From a virus, in the IMG/VR virus record IMGVR_UViG_3300009130_000028, positions 1-64,000 of that record: a stretch of DNA of 64,000 bases. One strand, given 5' to 3'. The notes beneath the pieces were generated by a model. That model did no database searches, was not told the DNA's origin, and saw nothing but the letters and a program-made list of their open reading frames with translations. The position numbers and the translations under genes were made by a program. Positions 45,020-54,209 of this stretch are shown one piece after another; the stretch's first letter is position 1; every line of letters begins with the position of its first letter.

Positions 45020-45733
45020 ATGGCTTTAACATTAGATTTTAGTATTACTCAAAGTACAGATTGCGGTACTCTTACATTTACTGAGACAACAGGCGATGGC
45101 ACAGGAGGATATGGAGATGGAGGAAATCCTGTTTATACAGATGTAAAGAATACGATTCTTCGAATTGAGTTACCCGATACAACAGTTCTTAATGTCCATA
45201 AAGATTATTTGCCTACACAAGCTGCTAATCCAAATGGAACTCAAGATTATCTTCCTGCTGATGTAGGATATAATAAATTTCCTAATGGGGTATGGGATAC
45301 AACCTTTAAGGTTTATACTACAGACACTGCATCTGGTGCAATTGTTAATGGAACTGAATATATTGTTACTGGAGCAGGAGGCTCTATAACTTATGATGGA
45401 ACCACATATACTCAAAACCAGACATTTACGGGAACGTCAGAAACCACATATACAGAGAATGTTGCATGTGAAGTTAATGTTTTTGAAGCTTCTAAGCAGT
45501 GTAATTTCTTGATATATTGTGGATTAAGAGATTGTTTAAAAACTTTATTATTGAGTAGGTGCAAGAAGCCTTGTGACTGCAGAGATGATTTTCATGCTGC
45601 AATGAATGAGCTTGTGATAGATTTTAACGCTGCACAACTTGCTTTTACTGCTCAGAATTATAAATGTGCAAATGATACTATATTGAGATTAGAAAAGCAG
45701 TGTAGTGGAATTTGTGATGATTGCGATTGCTAA
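45020..45733 (+). CDS. Virion protein with beta N-terminus and Cys-rich helical C-terminus, 237 aa
   Basis: Residues 1-150 are Thr/Gly/Asn-rich and beta-like (TLTFTETTGDGTGGYGDGGN). From about 152 the protein becomes helical and has twelve Cys residues, including CGLRDCLKTLLLSRCKKPCD and the end CSGICDDCDC. Cys-rich helical tails of this kind occur in tail-fibre attachment proteins of flavobacterial phages, where they may bind metal or form disulphides. No enzyme motif. Confidence 0.65.
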   Translation: MALTLDFSITQSTDCGTLTFTETTGDGTGGYGDGGNPVYTDVKNTILRIELPDTTVLNVHKDYLPTQAANPNGTQDYLPADVGYNKFPNGVWDTTFKVYTTDTASGAIVNGTEYIVTGAGGSITYDGTTYTQNQTFTGTSETTYTENVACEVNVFEASKQCNFLIYCGLRDCLKTLLLSRCKKPCDCRDDFHAAMNELVIDFNAAQLAFTAQNYKCANDTILRLEKQCSGICDDCDC

Positions 45734-46356
45734 TGGGGTCAATAACAGGAACAGCTTTACAACAACTTATCGAGGATAGCATGGCATCTGAGATATGTGA
45801 GAAGAACTCTAATTTGTGCTTAGGGAAAAAGACAGAAAAGATATCATATAATCTTATGGTTCTTTACAATTATTGGGTATTGTGTGATATGTGTGATTTG
45901 ACAAGTGAAGAAATAAACTGCATTGTAAATGATATCAATAAAACTTGTACCTTTACAAAACCTGTTAAGTTAAGTAAAGTTTACGTAGATAATGCAGAGG
46001 AACTAGCAGAGCAATCAAATACTGCTTTGTCTTGCTACGTTGAACAGACAAGCCATATATGTTCTGCAAGAACCCCTTCTGGTCAAGCATCTCATAAGGT
46101 AACTGCTACAGGTGGAACTTCTCCTTACACCTATTTGTGGACCTGTCAAGCAGCTACTGGATATCCTTCTACCAGAATAGGGGATTGTTCTGCAATAACA
46201 TTGTTAAATACAACAACATCTGTTATGACGGCTACATCAATACCTTATTCTAAAGTTTTTACATTTAAGGTTGTTGTTACAGATGCATTAGGGAATACTT
46301 GCACTAAAGTAATTAATTATGATGACCTCTTGTGTCAGACAGGAGCATACGGATAA
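45733..46356 (+). CDS. Cys-rich virion protein with PKD-like C-terminal domain, 207 aa
   Basis: The ATG at 45733 overlaps the upstream TAA; the open frame continues upstream but only through the previous gene's end. The N-terminal 70 residues contain Cys-rich helices (NYWVLCDMCDLTSEEINCIV). The C-terminal part (about 113-200) has a PKD-like beta sandwich with TATGGTSPYTYLWT and FKVVVTDALGNTC. PKD folds act as stalks or spacers in surface proteins. Pairs with the preceding Cys-rich gene. Confidence 0.65.
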   Translation: MGSITGTALQQLIEDSMASEICEKNSNLCLGKKTEKISYNLMVLYNYWVLCDMCDLTSEEINCIVNDINKTCTFTKPVKLSKVYVDNAEELAEQSNTALSCYVEQTSHICSARTPSGQASHKVTATGGTSPYTYLWTCQAATGYPSTRIGDCSAITLLNTTTSVMTATSIPYSKVFTFKVVVTDALGNTCTKVINYDDLLCQTGAYG

Positions 46357-46366
46357 AAAATAGAAC

Positions 46367-48892
46367 ATGAGTGATTTTATAGTAAACCCCCCAGCCACTA
46401 GTTGCCCAGCGCCAACACCTAATGCTGGTGCTTCTAATACTAGCCAGGTAACTTACGATGGTGCTACATTAGCCTGTTTTGGAAGTATTCCATCAGGAAC
46501 CAATTTAAATACGCTTCTTACCTCTTTAAATTCATGGGCTTGTAATGTAAATACTTCAATAGAGTTTTGGGAGGGTCAGATTCAGGGTATGCAAACAAGC
46601 ATATCTAACTTGCAGTCTTCTCTTGGCAACATAACCTCTGGAGAAATACAAGATGAGCATCTTACTGGTGCAGTTACTGCATATGCCTATCTTAATACTC
46701 CCACATTCCCAATAACGGGAACTACTACTACAGATACACTTACGGGTATTGATGGTGCTATAGGAACTATATGGACAGCCGTTACTGGAATAACTGGCGG
46801 TGGAACATTGGTTGGAGAAACAGAATGGCAAAATAGTATTGGAAATATAGGTATATCCAAATCAATATATAAGTCTAATGTTGCTCAGGGTGGAACAAGA
46901 TTTGGAAAAGTTTCAGATGTAGGCTTGGTTGTAACCTTAGAGGATGGAACTGCCCAGGTATATGGAAGTGTTGCCAGTAGACAACAAGACTCTAAAACCC
47001 TTGATGCTACATCTGATAACTATCTTTATATTGATGTTTCTGATAAATCTCTTACAGGTGGGTATGTGCTAAAGTCTGTTGCTGTAGGCGCTCCAGCCCC
47101 TACCACTGGAGACGAAGAGGTTCCATTGTGGAAGTTTACTACAGATGCTACATCTGTTACTGCTGAGTCAGATATAAGGGAGCTAAAGCAACTAGATGCT
47201 TCAGATATCACTGGAACGCTAGATGTAGCAACGCTTATTGGTGCAGGAACTATTACTCCTGCTATGCTAAACTTGAATGCTAAGATAGATTATGTCGCAG
47301 ACTATTCGGGTAGTTATACCAATAGGTCTTTGGTAGACAAGCAATATGTAGATACCGCTGTATCTGGAGCTAGTGGATATTGGACACAATCGGGGTCTAA
47401 TTTAGAATATACTTCAGGAAGAATACAGATAGGTGCAGGAGTTATAGATGCTACGGCTGTTTTAACCCTAAATGGGCAGATAAGAATTATTGATGGAACA
47501 GAGGGTGCTGGAAAGACTTTGGTTTCTGATGCTAATGGAATAGGCACATGGACATCCTATCAGCCTTTTGTAACCATAAATGATGAAGGCTCTTTGGTTG
47601 AGGCATCTACTGCATCAATAGATTTTGTTGGTAGTGGAGTTACAGCAACCACTGATGGCTCTGGAAATGTGACTGTAACTATTACTGGGGCTGTTGCTGC
47701 ATTGAATGATTTATCAGATGTGTCTGCTGCTGCTCCTTCGGATGGGGATATGCTTTCATATGACTCTGGAAGCACATCATGGATATCTAGTAGCACAATA
47801 TATAGCTCTGGTGGTAATGTTAGAATAGGTGATGTTCCTGCTGGACCTCCTACTGAAAAACTGTTAATATACGATTCTGCTGGTGACGACTTACTCTCCT
47901 TAACTGGAACGGGAGGAACATATCTAAGCGTTGATACTGCTGGGCTAACCACTCAATCCACTCAATATAAGTATACGTTTACTGATGGCGGTGCTTCTCC
48001 ATTAGGTGCTGGGAAGGTATTAACTAGCGATGCTAGTGGAAATGCTACATGGGAAAGTGTTACAAGCAATACCTTTTTATCCTTAACAGACACTCCAGCA
48101 AACTATACTGGAGATGCCTTAAAGGTTGTTAGAGTAAATGCTGGTGAGACAGCATTAGAATTTGCATCAATATCTGCTTCACCTGGAGGGTCTTCTGGCG
48201 ATATTCAATGGAATAATGCTGGTGCATTTGCAGGAGGAAGCCCTATAGTCACTGATGGTACAACTATAGGAATTGGAAATGTACAACAAGGAGTACATTT
48301 AGTAAGAATAGATGGAGATTCTGGTTCTGCTTCCAGAATGTTACATATAGAACATGATGAAACTACTACAGCTTCATACGCTATAGAAACTAATCTTAGC
48401 GGTGTTTCTGTAGCAGAAAAGTATTTTGCTAATGTAAGAGTTGATGGAGGTACAGAAAATCAAGGTTTGATAATTGCTTTAGAAGCAGGAGGTTATAATT
48501 CAACAATACCAGACCCCGCTGATATAGGATTAGGAATAGAATTAAAACATACCACAAGAGCTAACTATGGTGTGTATGTAGATGCAACTTCTTCTAATTC
48601 GCAAACTAATTATGGTTTATATGCCAAGGTTTCTAATGCTGGAGCAGGAGCAGGATATGGACTTGTTGTAGAGAGTGGAGCTTCTATAATAGGAGGCACA
48701 GCACCAGATGCATCTGCTATGTTACAGGTAGATTCTACAACACAAGGGTTTTTACCTCCACGAATGACTACAGTACAAAGGGCAGCTATAGCTCTACCTG
48801 CAACGGGATTAATAGTTTATAATACAACAACAAACCAATGGGAAGGCAATAGCGGTACTCCTGCCTCTCCATCTTGGGTAATACTTGGATAA
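46367..48892 (+). CDS. Tail fibre / adhesin, 841 aa
   Basis: A repetitive Gly/Ser/Thr/Asn-rich beta protein. Residues about 60-90 include a helical trimer-like segment (IQGMQTSISNLQSSLGNI). Later parts carry NDLSDVSAAAPSDGDMLSYD, a collar element common in phage fibres. The C-terminus (MLQVDSTTQGFLPPRMTTVQ, then ATGLIVYNTTTNQWE) is the conserved end of many Bacteroidota phage and prophage fibres. It likely binds the host surface. Confidence 0.82.
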   Translation: MSDFIVNPPATSCPAPTPNAGASNTSQVTYDGATLACFGSIPSGTNLNTLLTSLNSWACNVNTSIEFWEGQIQGMQTSISNLQSSLGNITSGEIQDEHLTGAVTAYAYLNTPTFPITGTTTTDTLTGIDGAIGTIWTAVTGITGGGTLVGETEWQNSIGNIGISKSIYKSNVAQGGTRFGKVSDVGLVVTLEDGTAQVYGSVASRQQDSKTLDATSDNYLYIDVSDKSLTGGYVLKSVAVGAPAPTTGDEEVPLWKFTTDATSVTAESDIRELKQLDASDITGTLDVATLIGAGTITPAMLNLNAKIDYVADYSGSYTNRSLVDKQYVDTAVSGASGYWTQSGSNLEYTSGRIQIGAGVIDATAVLTLNGQIRIIDGTEGAGKTLVSDANGIGTWTSYQPFVTINDEGSLVEASTASIDFVGSGVTATTDGSGNVTVTITGAVAALNDLSDVSAAAPSDGDMLSYDSGSTSWISSSTIYSSGGNVRIGDVPAGPPTEKLLIYDSAGDDLLSLTGTGGTYLSVDTAGLTTQSTQYKYTFTDGGASPLGAGKVLTSDASGNATWESVTSNTFLSLTDTPANYTGDALKVVRVNAGETALEFASISASPGGSSGDIQWNNAGAFAGGSPIVTDGTTIGIGNVQQGVHLVRIDGDSGSASRMLHIEHDETTTASYAIETNLSGVSVAEKYFANVRVDGGTENQGLIIALEAGGYNSTIPDPADIGLGIELKHTTRANYGVYVDATSSNSQTNYGLYAKVSNAGAGAGYGLVVESGASIIGGTAPDASAMLQVDSTTQGFLPPRMTTVQRAAIALPATGLIVYNTTTNQWEGNSGTPASPSWVILG

Positions 48893-48894
48893 TT

Positions 48895-49338
48895 ATGGGA
48901 ACATTATATGAAGTCGATGCAGCTACAGGTGCACTTACGATAGAAAGCGATAAGACAGGAGCAAGTTATTTTAAGGCAGAGGTACTAATAACAAGTGGTA
49001 GTGTTAGTGGAAGTGCAAGTGATGTAGCAGTTCCAAGTTTGACATATACTATACCCGCAGGAAAAGGTGGGGATTATATTGTTTACGCAATGATAAGTGT
49101 AGATATTGATAATTCTGATATGAAGCCAATGAGCTTAATGGTATTTAAGAATGGTGTAAAAGAGGACTATTCAGAAACTATGGATTATGCCAAGAAAAAT
49201 GAAAACCAGAGTTTGCAGTTAACTTATGCAATGGATGGATTAGTAGCCACCGATGTTATTGCTATTTATGTAAATAACGACAGTACCGATATTACAACTA
49301 TACTTCATGGTAGGTTATTAATGCAGTCATGGGCATAG
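48895..49338 (+). CDS. Small beta-rich tail protein, C1q/jelly-roll-like, 147 aa
   Basis: The ATG at 48895 is preferred to an upstream TTG inside the fibre gene. The pattern of about ten beta strands (FKAEVLITSGSVSG, LTYTIPAGKGGDYIVYAMIS, SLMVFKNGVKEDY, ATDVIAIYVNN, TTILHGRLLMQSWA) is like TNF/C1q jelly-roll tips that cap trimeric fibres. It follows the fibre gene directly, so it may be a fibre tip or chaperone. Fold assigned by pattern only. Confidence 0.6.
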   Translation: MGTLYEVDAATGALTIESDKTGASYFKAEVLITSGSVSGSASDVAVPSLTYTIPAGKGGDYIVYAMISVDIDNSDMKPMSLMVFKNGVKEDYSETMDYAKKNENQSLQLTYAMDGLVATDVIAIYVNNDSTDITTILHGRLLMQSWA

Positions 49339-49676
49339 ATTGTTTGAAGTGTATAAATAGTGCCTGTTGTAAAGAGCCAATAGCACAGGTTGACAGAAAA
49401 GAATATGAAAGATTGGTAGATTTGGGATATGAAAGCAATATGGAAACTTATACAGATAGATTTATTGAGAGAAATCCAAGATATAAAGATAAAAAGGATA
49501 TTTTTGATAATATGCACAAAGACATATTCGCATATTTAAAAAAAGGAGATGATGGATATTGTGAATTATTGGACAGAGAAACAATGCTTTGTACTATCTA
49601 TAAGGACAGACCAAAAGTATGCGTAGAGTACAAAACGGAAAAGTGTAGTAAAATTAGAAAATTAATTAATGTTTAA
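49329..49676 (+). CDS. YkgJ/UPF0153-like Cys-cluster protein, 115 aa
   Basis: Cys residues lie at CLKCINSACCK (5-15), then C78, C88, C98 and C105. The segment LLDRETMLCTIYKDRPKVCV is the hallmark of the YkgJ family (putative zinc- or iron-chelating, also called CxxCxxCC proteins). Members bind metal and are sometimes found beside phage genes. It overlaps the upstream jelly-roll gene by 10 nt. Its role in a phage tail block is unclear. Confidence 0.75.
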   Translation: MGIDCLKCINSACCKEPIAQVDRKEYERLVDLGYESNMETYTDRFIERNPRYKDKKDIFDNMHKDIFAYLKKGDDGYCELLDRETMLCTIYKDRPKVCVEYKTEKCSKIRKLINV

Positions 49677-49687
49677 AGTTTAAGAAA

Positions 49688-50080
49688 ATGAAAATTACAA
49701 ATTTACAGTTATTGCAAATAAATGATGCTTTGACATATTTGTCAGACTCAAATACAGAAGCTTGGTATCAGATTGGAAAGAATCTCAGGAAGATTAAAAC
49801 TCCTATAGTGGAGTTTAGGGCTTCTCACCAAGATATTGTAGACAACTATGCTAAGAAAGACAAAGACGGCAATATAGAGTTTATTGATGAGCATAAGACT
49901 CAAATTAATTTTGGTAAAAATGGAGAAAAGGCAACAGAGCTTTGGAATAATTTAATGAATGAGGAAGTGGATATTGATTTTCACAAGATTAATTACAAAA
50001 AGGTTGGTAGTGCTTCTTTAGATGCTCTTAGGATAGAGCCTCTTTTAGATATAATAATAACAGAAAATGGGGAGAAATAG
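49688..50080 (+). CDS. DUF1617-like phage protein, 130 aa
   Basis: A helical N-terminus (LQINDALTYLSDSNTEAWYQ), then IGKNLRKIKTPIVEFRASHQ and DNYAKKDKDGN. The layout, in which residues around 25-75 form a helical hairpin followed by a YAKKDxxGN turn, resembles the small phage tail-module family DUF1617. It overlaps the next gene by 14 nt. Function unknown. Confidence 0.6.
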   Translation: MKITNLQLLQINDALTYLSDSNTEAWYQIGKNLRKIKTPIVEFRASHQDIVDNYAKKDKDGNIEFIDEHKTQINFGKNGEKATELWNNLMNEEVDIDFHKINYKKVGSASLDALRIEPLLDIIITENGEK

Positions 50081-50342
50081 CCTTGCTGGAACTAAAAAGG
50101 GTAAGAGTAGGACTGCTAGATTTTATCAGAAGAATAAAAAGGCTAGGGATAAGAAGAAGAGGTATGACAAGAAATATCATAGCACAGCTTTTAGAAGAGC
50201 ATATAGGGCTATGTTGAATTTATGGAATAGGAAGAATAAATCTAAGAAGGGTGATGGGAAGGATGCATCACATAAGAAAAACGGAAGGATAGCTAAAGAA
50301 GGTCAAAGTAAAAATAGAGCTAGAAATAGAGGTAAAAAATAA
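50067..50342 (+). CDS. Very basic late protein, 91 aa
   Basis: The sequence is dominated by Lys, Arg, Asn and Gly, starting MGRNSLAGTKKGKSRTARFY and including FRRAYRAMLNLWNRKNKS. Similar short basic proteins with an ARFYQKNKKAR-like start occur in Bacteroidota phages, often next to tail genes. It may bind DNA or an acidic partner. Function unknown. Confidence 0.65.
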   Translation: MGRNSLAGTKKGKSRTARFYQKNKKARDKKKRYDKKYHSTAFRRAYRAMLNLWNRKNKSKKGDGKDASHKKNGRIAKEGQSKNRARNRGKK

Positions 50343-50359
50343 CTTTTAATACAAGAAAC

Positions 50360-50890
50360 ATGAACATAAATGATTTATATAGGGAATTTGTTAATACTTT
50401 TCGAAGAGGTGCGGCTACTGTCGGAAAAACAAAGGTAGTTAAGCTGTCAGGCGCAGACATAGGTGCTGGAGCATCTGCTTATGCTGCTGGGGATGCCATA
50501 GGCTCTGTAATAACTTTGTCAGATGTATTTTTAAATGCATCAGGTCAGTCAACATTAATGAGTGTAGCAATAGGGGATGGTAATAGCCAGGCACAAGACT
50601 TAGAGATTCTTGTTTTTGATTCCAATCCCACTGGAAGCACAATTACAGATAATGCGGCAGTAAGCATTTCTTCTGATGAGCTTAGCTTATCTTGTGGCTC
50701 TGTTCTTGTGTCGTCAGCGGATTATAAGGCATATGCGACCAATTCTGTTGCCACTGTTAGAAATATAGGAATGCCAGTGTGGAATAATAATGGAACTGCT
50801 AATCTATATTTGGTTGTTGTTTCAAGAGGAACTCCAACTTATAATGCAAATGGACTATCTATGTCTTTAACATTTTATCAGGATGCCTAA
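50360..50890 (+). CDS. Virion beta-sandwich protein, 176 aa
   Basis: After a short helical start (MNINDLYREFVNTFRRG) the protein is Ala/Ser/Thr/Val-rich and beta-like (VITLSDVFLNASGQSTLMSV; DLEILVFDSNPTGSTI). It ends SLTFYQDA, overlapping the LamG adhesin gene by 8 nt. This composition and position suit a tail-fibre or baseplate component. No motif was recognised. Confidence 0.6.
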   Translation: MNINDLYREFVNTFRRGAATVGKTKVVKLSGADIGAGASAYAAGDAIGSVITLSDVFLNASGQSTLMSVAIGDGNSQAQDLEILVFDSNPTGSTITDNAAVSISSDELSLSCGSVLVSSADYKAYATNSVATVRNIGMPVWNNNGTANLYLVVVSRGTPTYNANGLSMSLTFYQDA

Positions 50891-52973
50891 TCATAAGCAA
50901 ATATGGTCATTGTTGCTTGGTGGCGATATGGGGGTAATTCCTTCTCCCCCTGCCTTCCCCAACACCTACTCTCTGGATTTTGATGGAGTGGATGAAAGTT
51001 TGAACTGTGGGAATAAGTTTTCATTTACAGATAAAATTACTGTATCTGCTTGGATTAAAGTGGGTACTTGGATTAATTATGAAACTTTTGTCAGTCAGAT
51101 TAATACTGCTGGTAGTTTTTTATTGAATCAGAATACCTCAACTACTTTAGGCTCACTGTATTTTGCTATATATCAAAGCGATGGAACGTTTAAACAAACA
51201 ATAGGTACAGGCGTGGCACCCACATCAGATTGGTTTCATTATGTTGGAGTGGCTGATGGTAGCTTTGTGAGGATGTATGTGGATGGGAGCCCTGTTGGCA
51301 CTCCTACGGCTTATGATGGTACTATTAGAACCAGCACAGATGATTTAGTTATAGGTGGCAGGGCAAATGGTAGCTATATGTCTGATTGCCTAATTGATGA
51401 AGTAGCTATTTGGAACGGAACAGGACTATCAGCATCACAAGTAAGTGACCTATATAATAATGGTTTGCCTACTAATTTGAATAGCTTTGAAGTTACCCCT
51501 GAAGTGTGGTATCGTGATGGGGATAGCACCAAAGCACTCTTTTTCAACTCAATATGGCAGATTCCTAATGAGATGAAGGTGGATAACTTTAGTCGGTATT
51601 CAATGTATTTTGATGGAGTAGGAGATAGTGTTGGGTTAGGTTCATCTGTTGATTTGGGAACTACATCAACTATATCTTTTTGGTGCAAAACAACTTCAGT
51701 GCCAGATGGAAAAACTATAATAGGAGAAGATTCTTACTCTTATGATTATGTAATTCAATTCAAACCATCTACAACCACGACTTTTGTGAGAATAGGTAGT
51801 GTTGTTAAGCCATTCACTACTACAGAACTAAATGATGGTAATTGGAATCATTGGTGTATAGTTAGAAACGGAGATAGTGTAGAACTGTTTATTAATGCTG
51901 TATCAAAGGGAACACAGACAGGTTACGGTACGGGAACAAATACTTTGTTTGATACTATTGGCTCTGAAAGTGGAGCAAGTGGAACTATTACAGGGAGTAT
52001 TGCAGATGTATCTGCTTTTAATCAGGTTGTATCAGCAAGTACATTATACAATTCAGGCACTCCCACAGACCTATCAGAAGAGAGTGGATTAGTGGGCTAT
52101 TGGAGAATGGGGGAGGGTGCTAATTGGAATAATACTAATTGGCAACTGCCTGATTATTCTAAGAAAGCATTATTTTCTCAAAAGAGTTTTGAGCTTGATG
52201 GAGTGGATGATTATGTAGATTTAGGTACTTCAAGTGATTTAAAACCATCCAATGTTTCTTTTTCAGCTTGGTACTATCCAGAAGCAGTAGGAACAAAGGG
52301 AGCTATTATATCAAGTGGGAATAAAACAGGAGGGTGGAGTCCTTATTCTATAAATCATTGGACTACGGATAAGCTATGTCTACTTATGAGTACAGACACA
52401 AATAATCAAGTATTTTCAACAGCAACATTATCATATAACCAATGGTATCATATAGCTGTGACTTATGATGGCTCAAGTGCTAAAATTTACATAGATGGTT
52501 CTTTAGACTCAACGCATTCATTTTCTGGAAATATAGATTACAGTTCAATGGCAGATGATGAATTTTTTATTGGTAGAAGACCCGGATATTCTCAGTATCT
52601 ATCTGGTAAAATTGACGATGTATCCATTTTTAATATCGGACTATCAGCAGTACAGATAGCAGCCATATACAATTCAGGAGTACCCAAAGATGAAAGCACA
52701 AATGAAAATCTGATAGGTTATTGGACATTTGATGATGCTACTTATGGAGCAGCAGGATGGAATGTGCCCGATAATTCAAGTAACTCAAATAATGGAACCT
52801 CATCAGGAATGATAGAAACAGATTTATTATTAGAATCTCCGACCAATTCCAGTAGTGGAACATCATCCTCAATGGCAATAGATGACCGGGTAACAGATGC
52901 CCCTGATAATGAAAATCAAGCTAATTCAGTAAATATGGAGGAAGGGGATAGAAGCACCGATGTACCAACTTAA
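50883..52973 (+). CDS. Adhesin with three LamG/concanavalin-like domains, 696 aa
   Basis: Three related domains of about 200 residues begin near residues 20, 240 and 437, each starting with F-DGVxDxV/LNxG and containing W, HxxV and YVDG/YIDG motifs (e.g. SLDFDGVDESLNCGNKFS; FELDGVDDYVDLGTSSDL). Each ends with IDEVxIWNxGLS and YNxG. These are Laminin_G_3-like jelly rolls that bind glycans or proteins in surface adhesins. The C-terminal 60 residues are Asn/Ser/Asp-rich. Likely a host-receptor binder on the virion. Confidence 0.8.
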   Translation: MPNHKQIWSLLLGGDMGVIPSPPAFPNTYSLDFDGVDESLNCGNKFSFTDKITVSAWIKVGTWINYETFVSQINTAGSFLLNQNTSTTLGSLYFAIYQSDGTFKQTIGTGVAPTSDWFHYVGVADGSFVRMYVDGSPVGTPTAYDGTIRTSTDDLVIGGRANGSYMSDCLIDEVAIWNGTGLSASQVSDLYNNGLPTNLNSFEVTPEVWYRDGDSTKALFFNSIWQIPNEMKVDNFSRYSMYFDGVGDSVGLGSSVDLGTTSTISFWCKTTSVPDGKTIIGEDSYSYDYVIQFKPSTTTTFVRIGSVVKPFTTTELNDGNWNHWCIVRNGDSVELFINAVSKGTQTGYGTGTNTLFDTIGSESGASGTITGSIADVSAFNQVVSASTLYNSGTPTDLSEESGLVGYWRMGEGANWNNTNWQLPDYSKKALFSQKSFELDGVDDYVDLGTSSDLKPSNVSFSAWYYPEAVGTKGAIISSGNKTGGWSPYSINHWTTDKLCLLMSTDTNNQVFSTATLSYNQWYHIAVTYDGSSAKIYIDGSLDSTHSFSGNIDYSSMADDEFFIGRRPGYSQYLSGKIDDVSIFNIGLSAVQIAAIYNSGVPKDESTNENLIGYWTFDDATYGAAGWNVPDNSSNSNNGTSSGMIETDLLLESPTNSSSGTSSSMAIDDRVTDAPDNENQANSVNMEEGDRSTDVPT

Positions 52974-52984
52974 AACTAAAACAA

Positions 52985-53248
52985 ATGAATGAGAAATTAT
53001 ACATAACAATAGCCACCTCACAGAAGGACAACGTAAACTGGGGAGCAGAGAATATCATAGAAAGAAAAAACCGATTAACGTATTCTCTGGATGGAACAGA
53101 GTTTATCATAAAATGGTCAGCAGGGGTAAACACCCCTCCATCTGTGGAGCAGATTCCTTCAGATGATAAGAGCAATGTAATGACACACGCAGAAGCACTT
53201 GCTCTAATGCAAACTCCTGAATGGACAGACCCTAATCCTCCTGCATAA
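52985..53248 (+). CDS. Small late protein, 87 aa
   Basis: A beta-rich N-terminus (LYITIATSQKDNVNWGAENI) and a Pro-rich C-terminus (LALMQTPEWTDPNPPA). The TAATG junction links it to the holin candidate. No family was recognised. It may be a tail or lysis-module accessory. Confidence 0.6.
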   Translation: MNEKLYITIATSQKDNVNWGAENIIERKNRLTYSLDGTEFIIKWSAGVNTPPSVEQIPSDDKSNVMTHAEALALMQTPEWTDPNPPA

Positions 53249-53508
53249 TGGAAAAGAACAACAAGATGGAGAATAAAATAGACCAGTTATATACTATGGT
53301 ACAAAACCTTAGCACTGATATGAAGGATGTAAAAAGGGTTTTAAGGGGTGATGACTATGGTGGGAAAGGATTAGTAGAAAGCCATAAGGCTTTGAAAAAA
53401 GAATGTCTTGAGGTCAAAGAGGATATTAAAAAAGCTAAGACGGCTGGAACAGTTATAGCTGCTATACTTACATTCTTTGGAGGGATTATAGCTTTATTTA
53501 AGGATTAA
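53248..53508 (+). CDS. Holin-like protein, 86 aa
   Basis: Residues 1-55 form a coiled coil (MENKIDQLYTMVQNLSTDMK, then KKECLEVKEDIKKAK). Residues 64-83 are one transmembrane span (TAGTVIAAILTFFGGIIALF). The N-terminal coil plus C-terminal single-span layout is found in XhlA-type and other small phage holins. It sits two genes before the endolysin with overlapping starts, supporting a lysis role. Confidence 0.6.
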   Translation: MEKNNKMENKIDQLYTMVQNLSTDMKDVKRVLRGDDYGGKGLVESHKALKKECLEVKEDIKKAKTAGTVIAAILTFFGGIIALFKD

Positions 53509-53711
53509 TGAGGATATTAGTATTATTATTACTTACTTATTCGTGTGCTTCTAATAAGTATGAAGTAATACAGGAGATTCATCCAGGCATGTATCATACT
53601 GAGGGGATTAAGAAAAAAGACATTATCCTTTATAAAACGGATGTAGAACATAATTTAGGGGATATTATAATTATACCTAACAAAATAAAGAAGAAAAATG
53701 CTAACAACTAA
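53508..53711 (+). CDS. Small lipoprotein in the lysis cassette, 67 aa
   Basis: The signal MRILVLLLLTYSC has Cys13 at a lipobox-like site, and the mature part is a 54-residue polar peptide ending in a Lys/Asn tail. It overlaps the endolysin gene by 14 nt. It could be an outer-membrane spanin or another lysis lipoprotein. The -3 position is Thr rather than Leu, so lipidation is likely but not certain. Confidence 0.55.
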   Translation: MRILVLLLLTYSCASNKYEVIQEIHPGMYHTEGIKKKDIILYKTDVEHNLGDIIIIPNKIKKKNANN

Positions 53712-54123
53712 TTTTAGGTTAGAAGAGTTTATAGACCCAGATACTTTTAAAAAATATGGAGAGCAAAGTATTTGGTTTATTGACCCAAGAATAGTGAATT
53801 TGGCTCAATTCATTAGAGAACGTCTTGGGAAGCCCTGTACGATAAATAATTGGTATTCTGGGGGTCAGTATCAATATAGTGGTTTTAGACCGCCTGCGTG
53901 TACTATAGGGGCATCTTTGTCGCAACATAGGTTTGGAAGAGCTATTGATTTGAAAGTTAGTGGAATGTCTGCAGACGAGGTAAGAGATGATATCATAAAT
54001 AATTATGATGTCTACAGAAAGGTAGGATTAACTACCATTGAGGATGGAGCGTATGCTCCTACTTGGTGTCATATAGATATTAGAGACACTAAATTAGACA
54101 CTTTAAAAATTGTAAAACCTTGA
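53698..54123 (+). CDS. Endolysin, M15-type (D-Ala-D-Ala peptidase fold)
   Basis: 141 aa. The zinc ligands and catalytic residues of the LAS/M15 superfamily are visible: SQHRFGRAIDLKV with His77 and Asp84, then Glu115 in TIEDGAY, and WCHIDIR with His125. The residue spacing and length match phage peptidase M15 (VanY/DacB-like) endolysins that cut peptide cross-links in peptidoglycan. It has no signal peptide, so it needs the holin to reach the periplasm. Confidence 0.85.
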   Translation: MLTTNFRLEEFIDPDTFKKYGEQSIWFIDPRIVNLAQFIRERLGKPCTINNWYSGGQYQYSGFRPPACTIGASLSQHRFGRAIDLKVSGMSADEVRDDIINNYDVYRKVGLTTIEDGAYAPTWCHIDIRDTKLDTLKIVKP

Positions 54124-54206
54124 CAGAGAATAACAAACAGCACTTTTATGTTCTTATGGTAGCAATGGTTATTATGGGAATATGCGTATATTGTGCAATA
54201 TATTAA
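54120..54206 (+). CDS. Single-span membrane peptide in the lysis cassette, 28 aa, TTG start
   Basis: TTG at 54120 overlaps the endolysin TGA; TAA ends the frame at 54204-54206. MTENNKQHFYV is followed by a hydrophobic run (LMVAMVIMGICVYCAIY). Small, but the overlap and the following ATG 3 nt later fit a coupled cassette. Possible second holin or membrane regulator. Confidence 0.5.
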   Translation: MTENNKQHFYVLMVAMVIMGICVYCAIY

Positions 54207-54209
54207 CCA

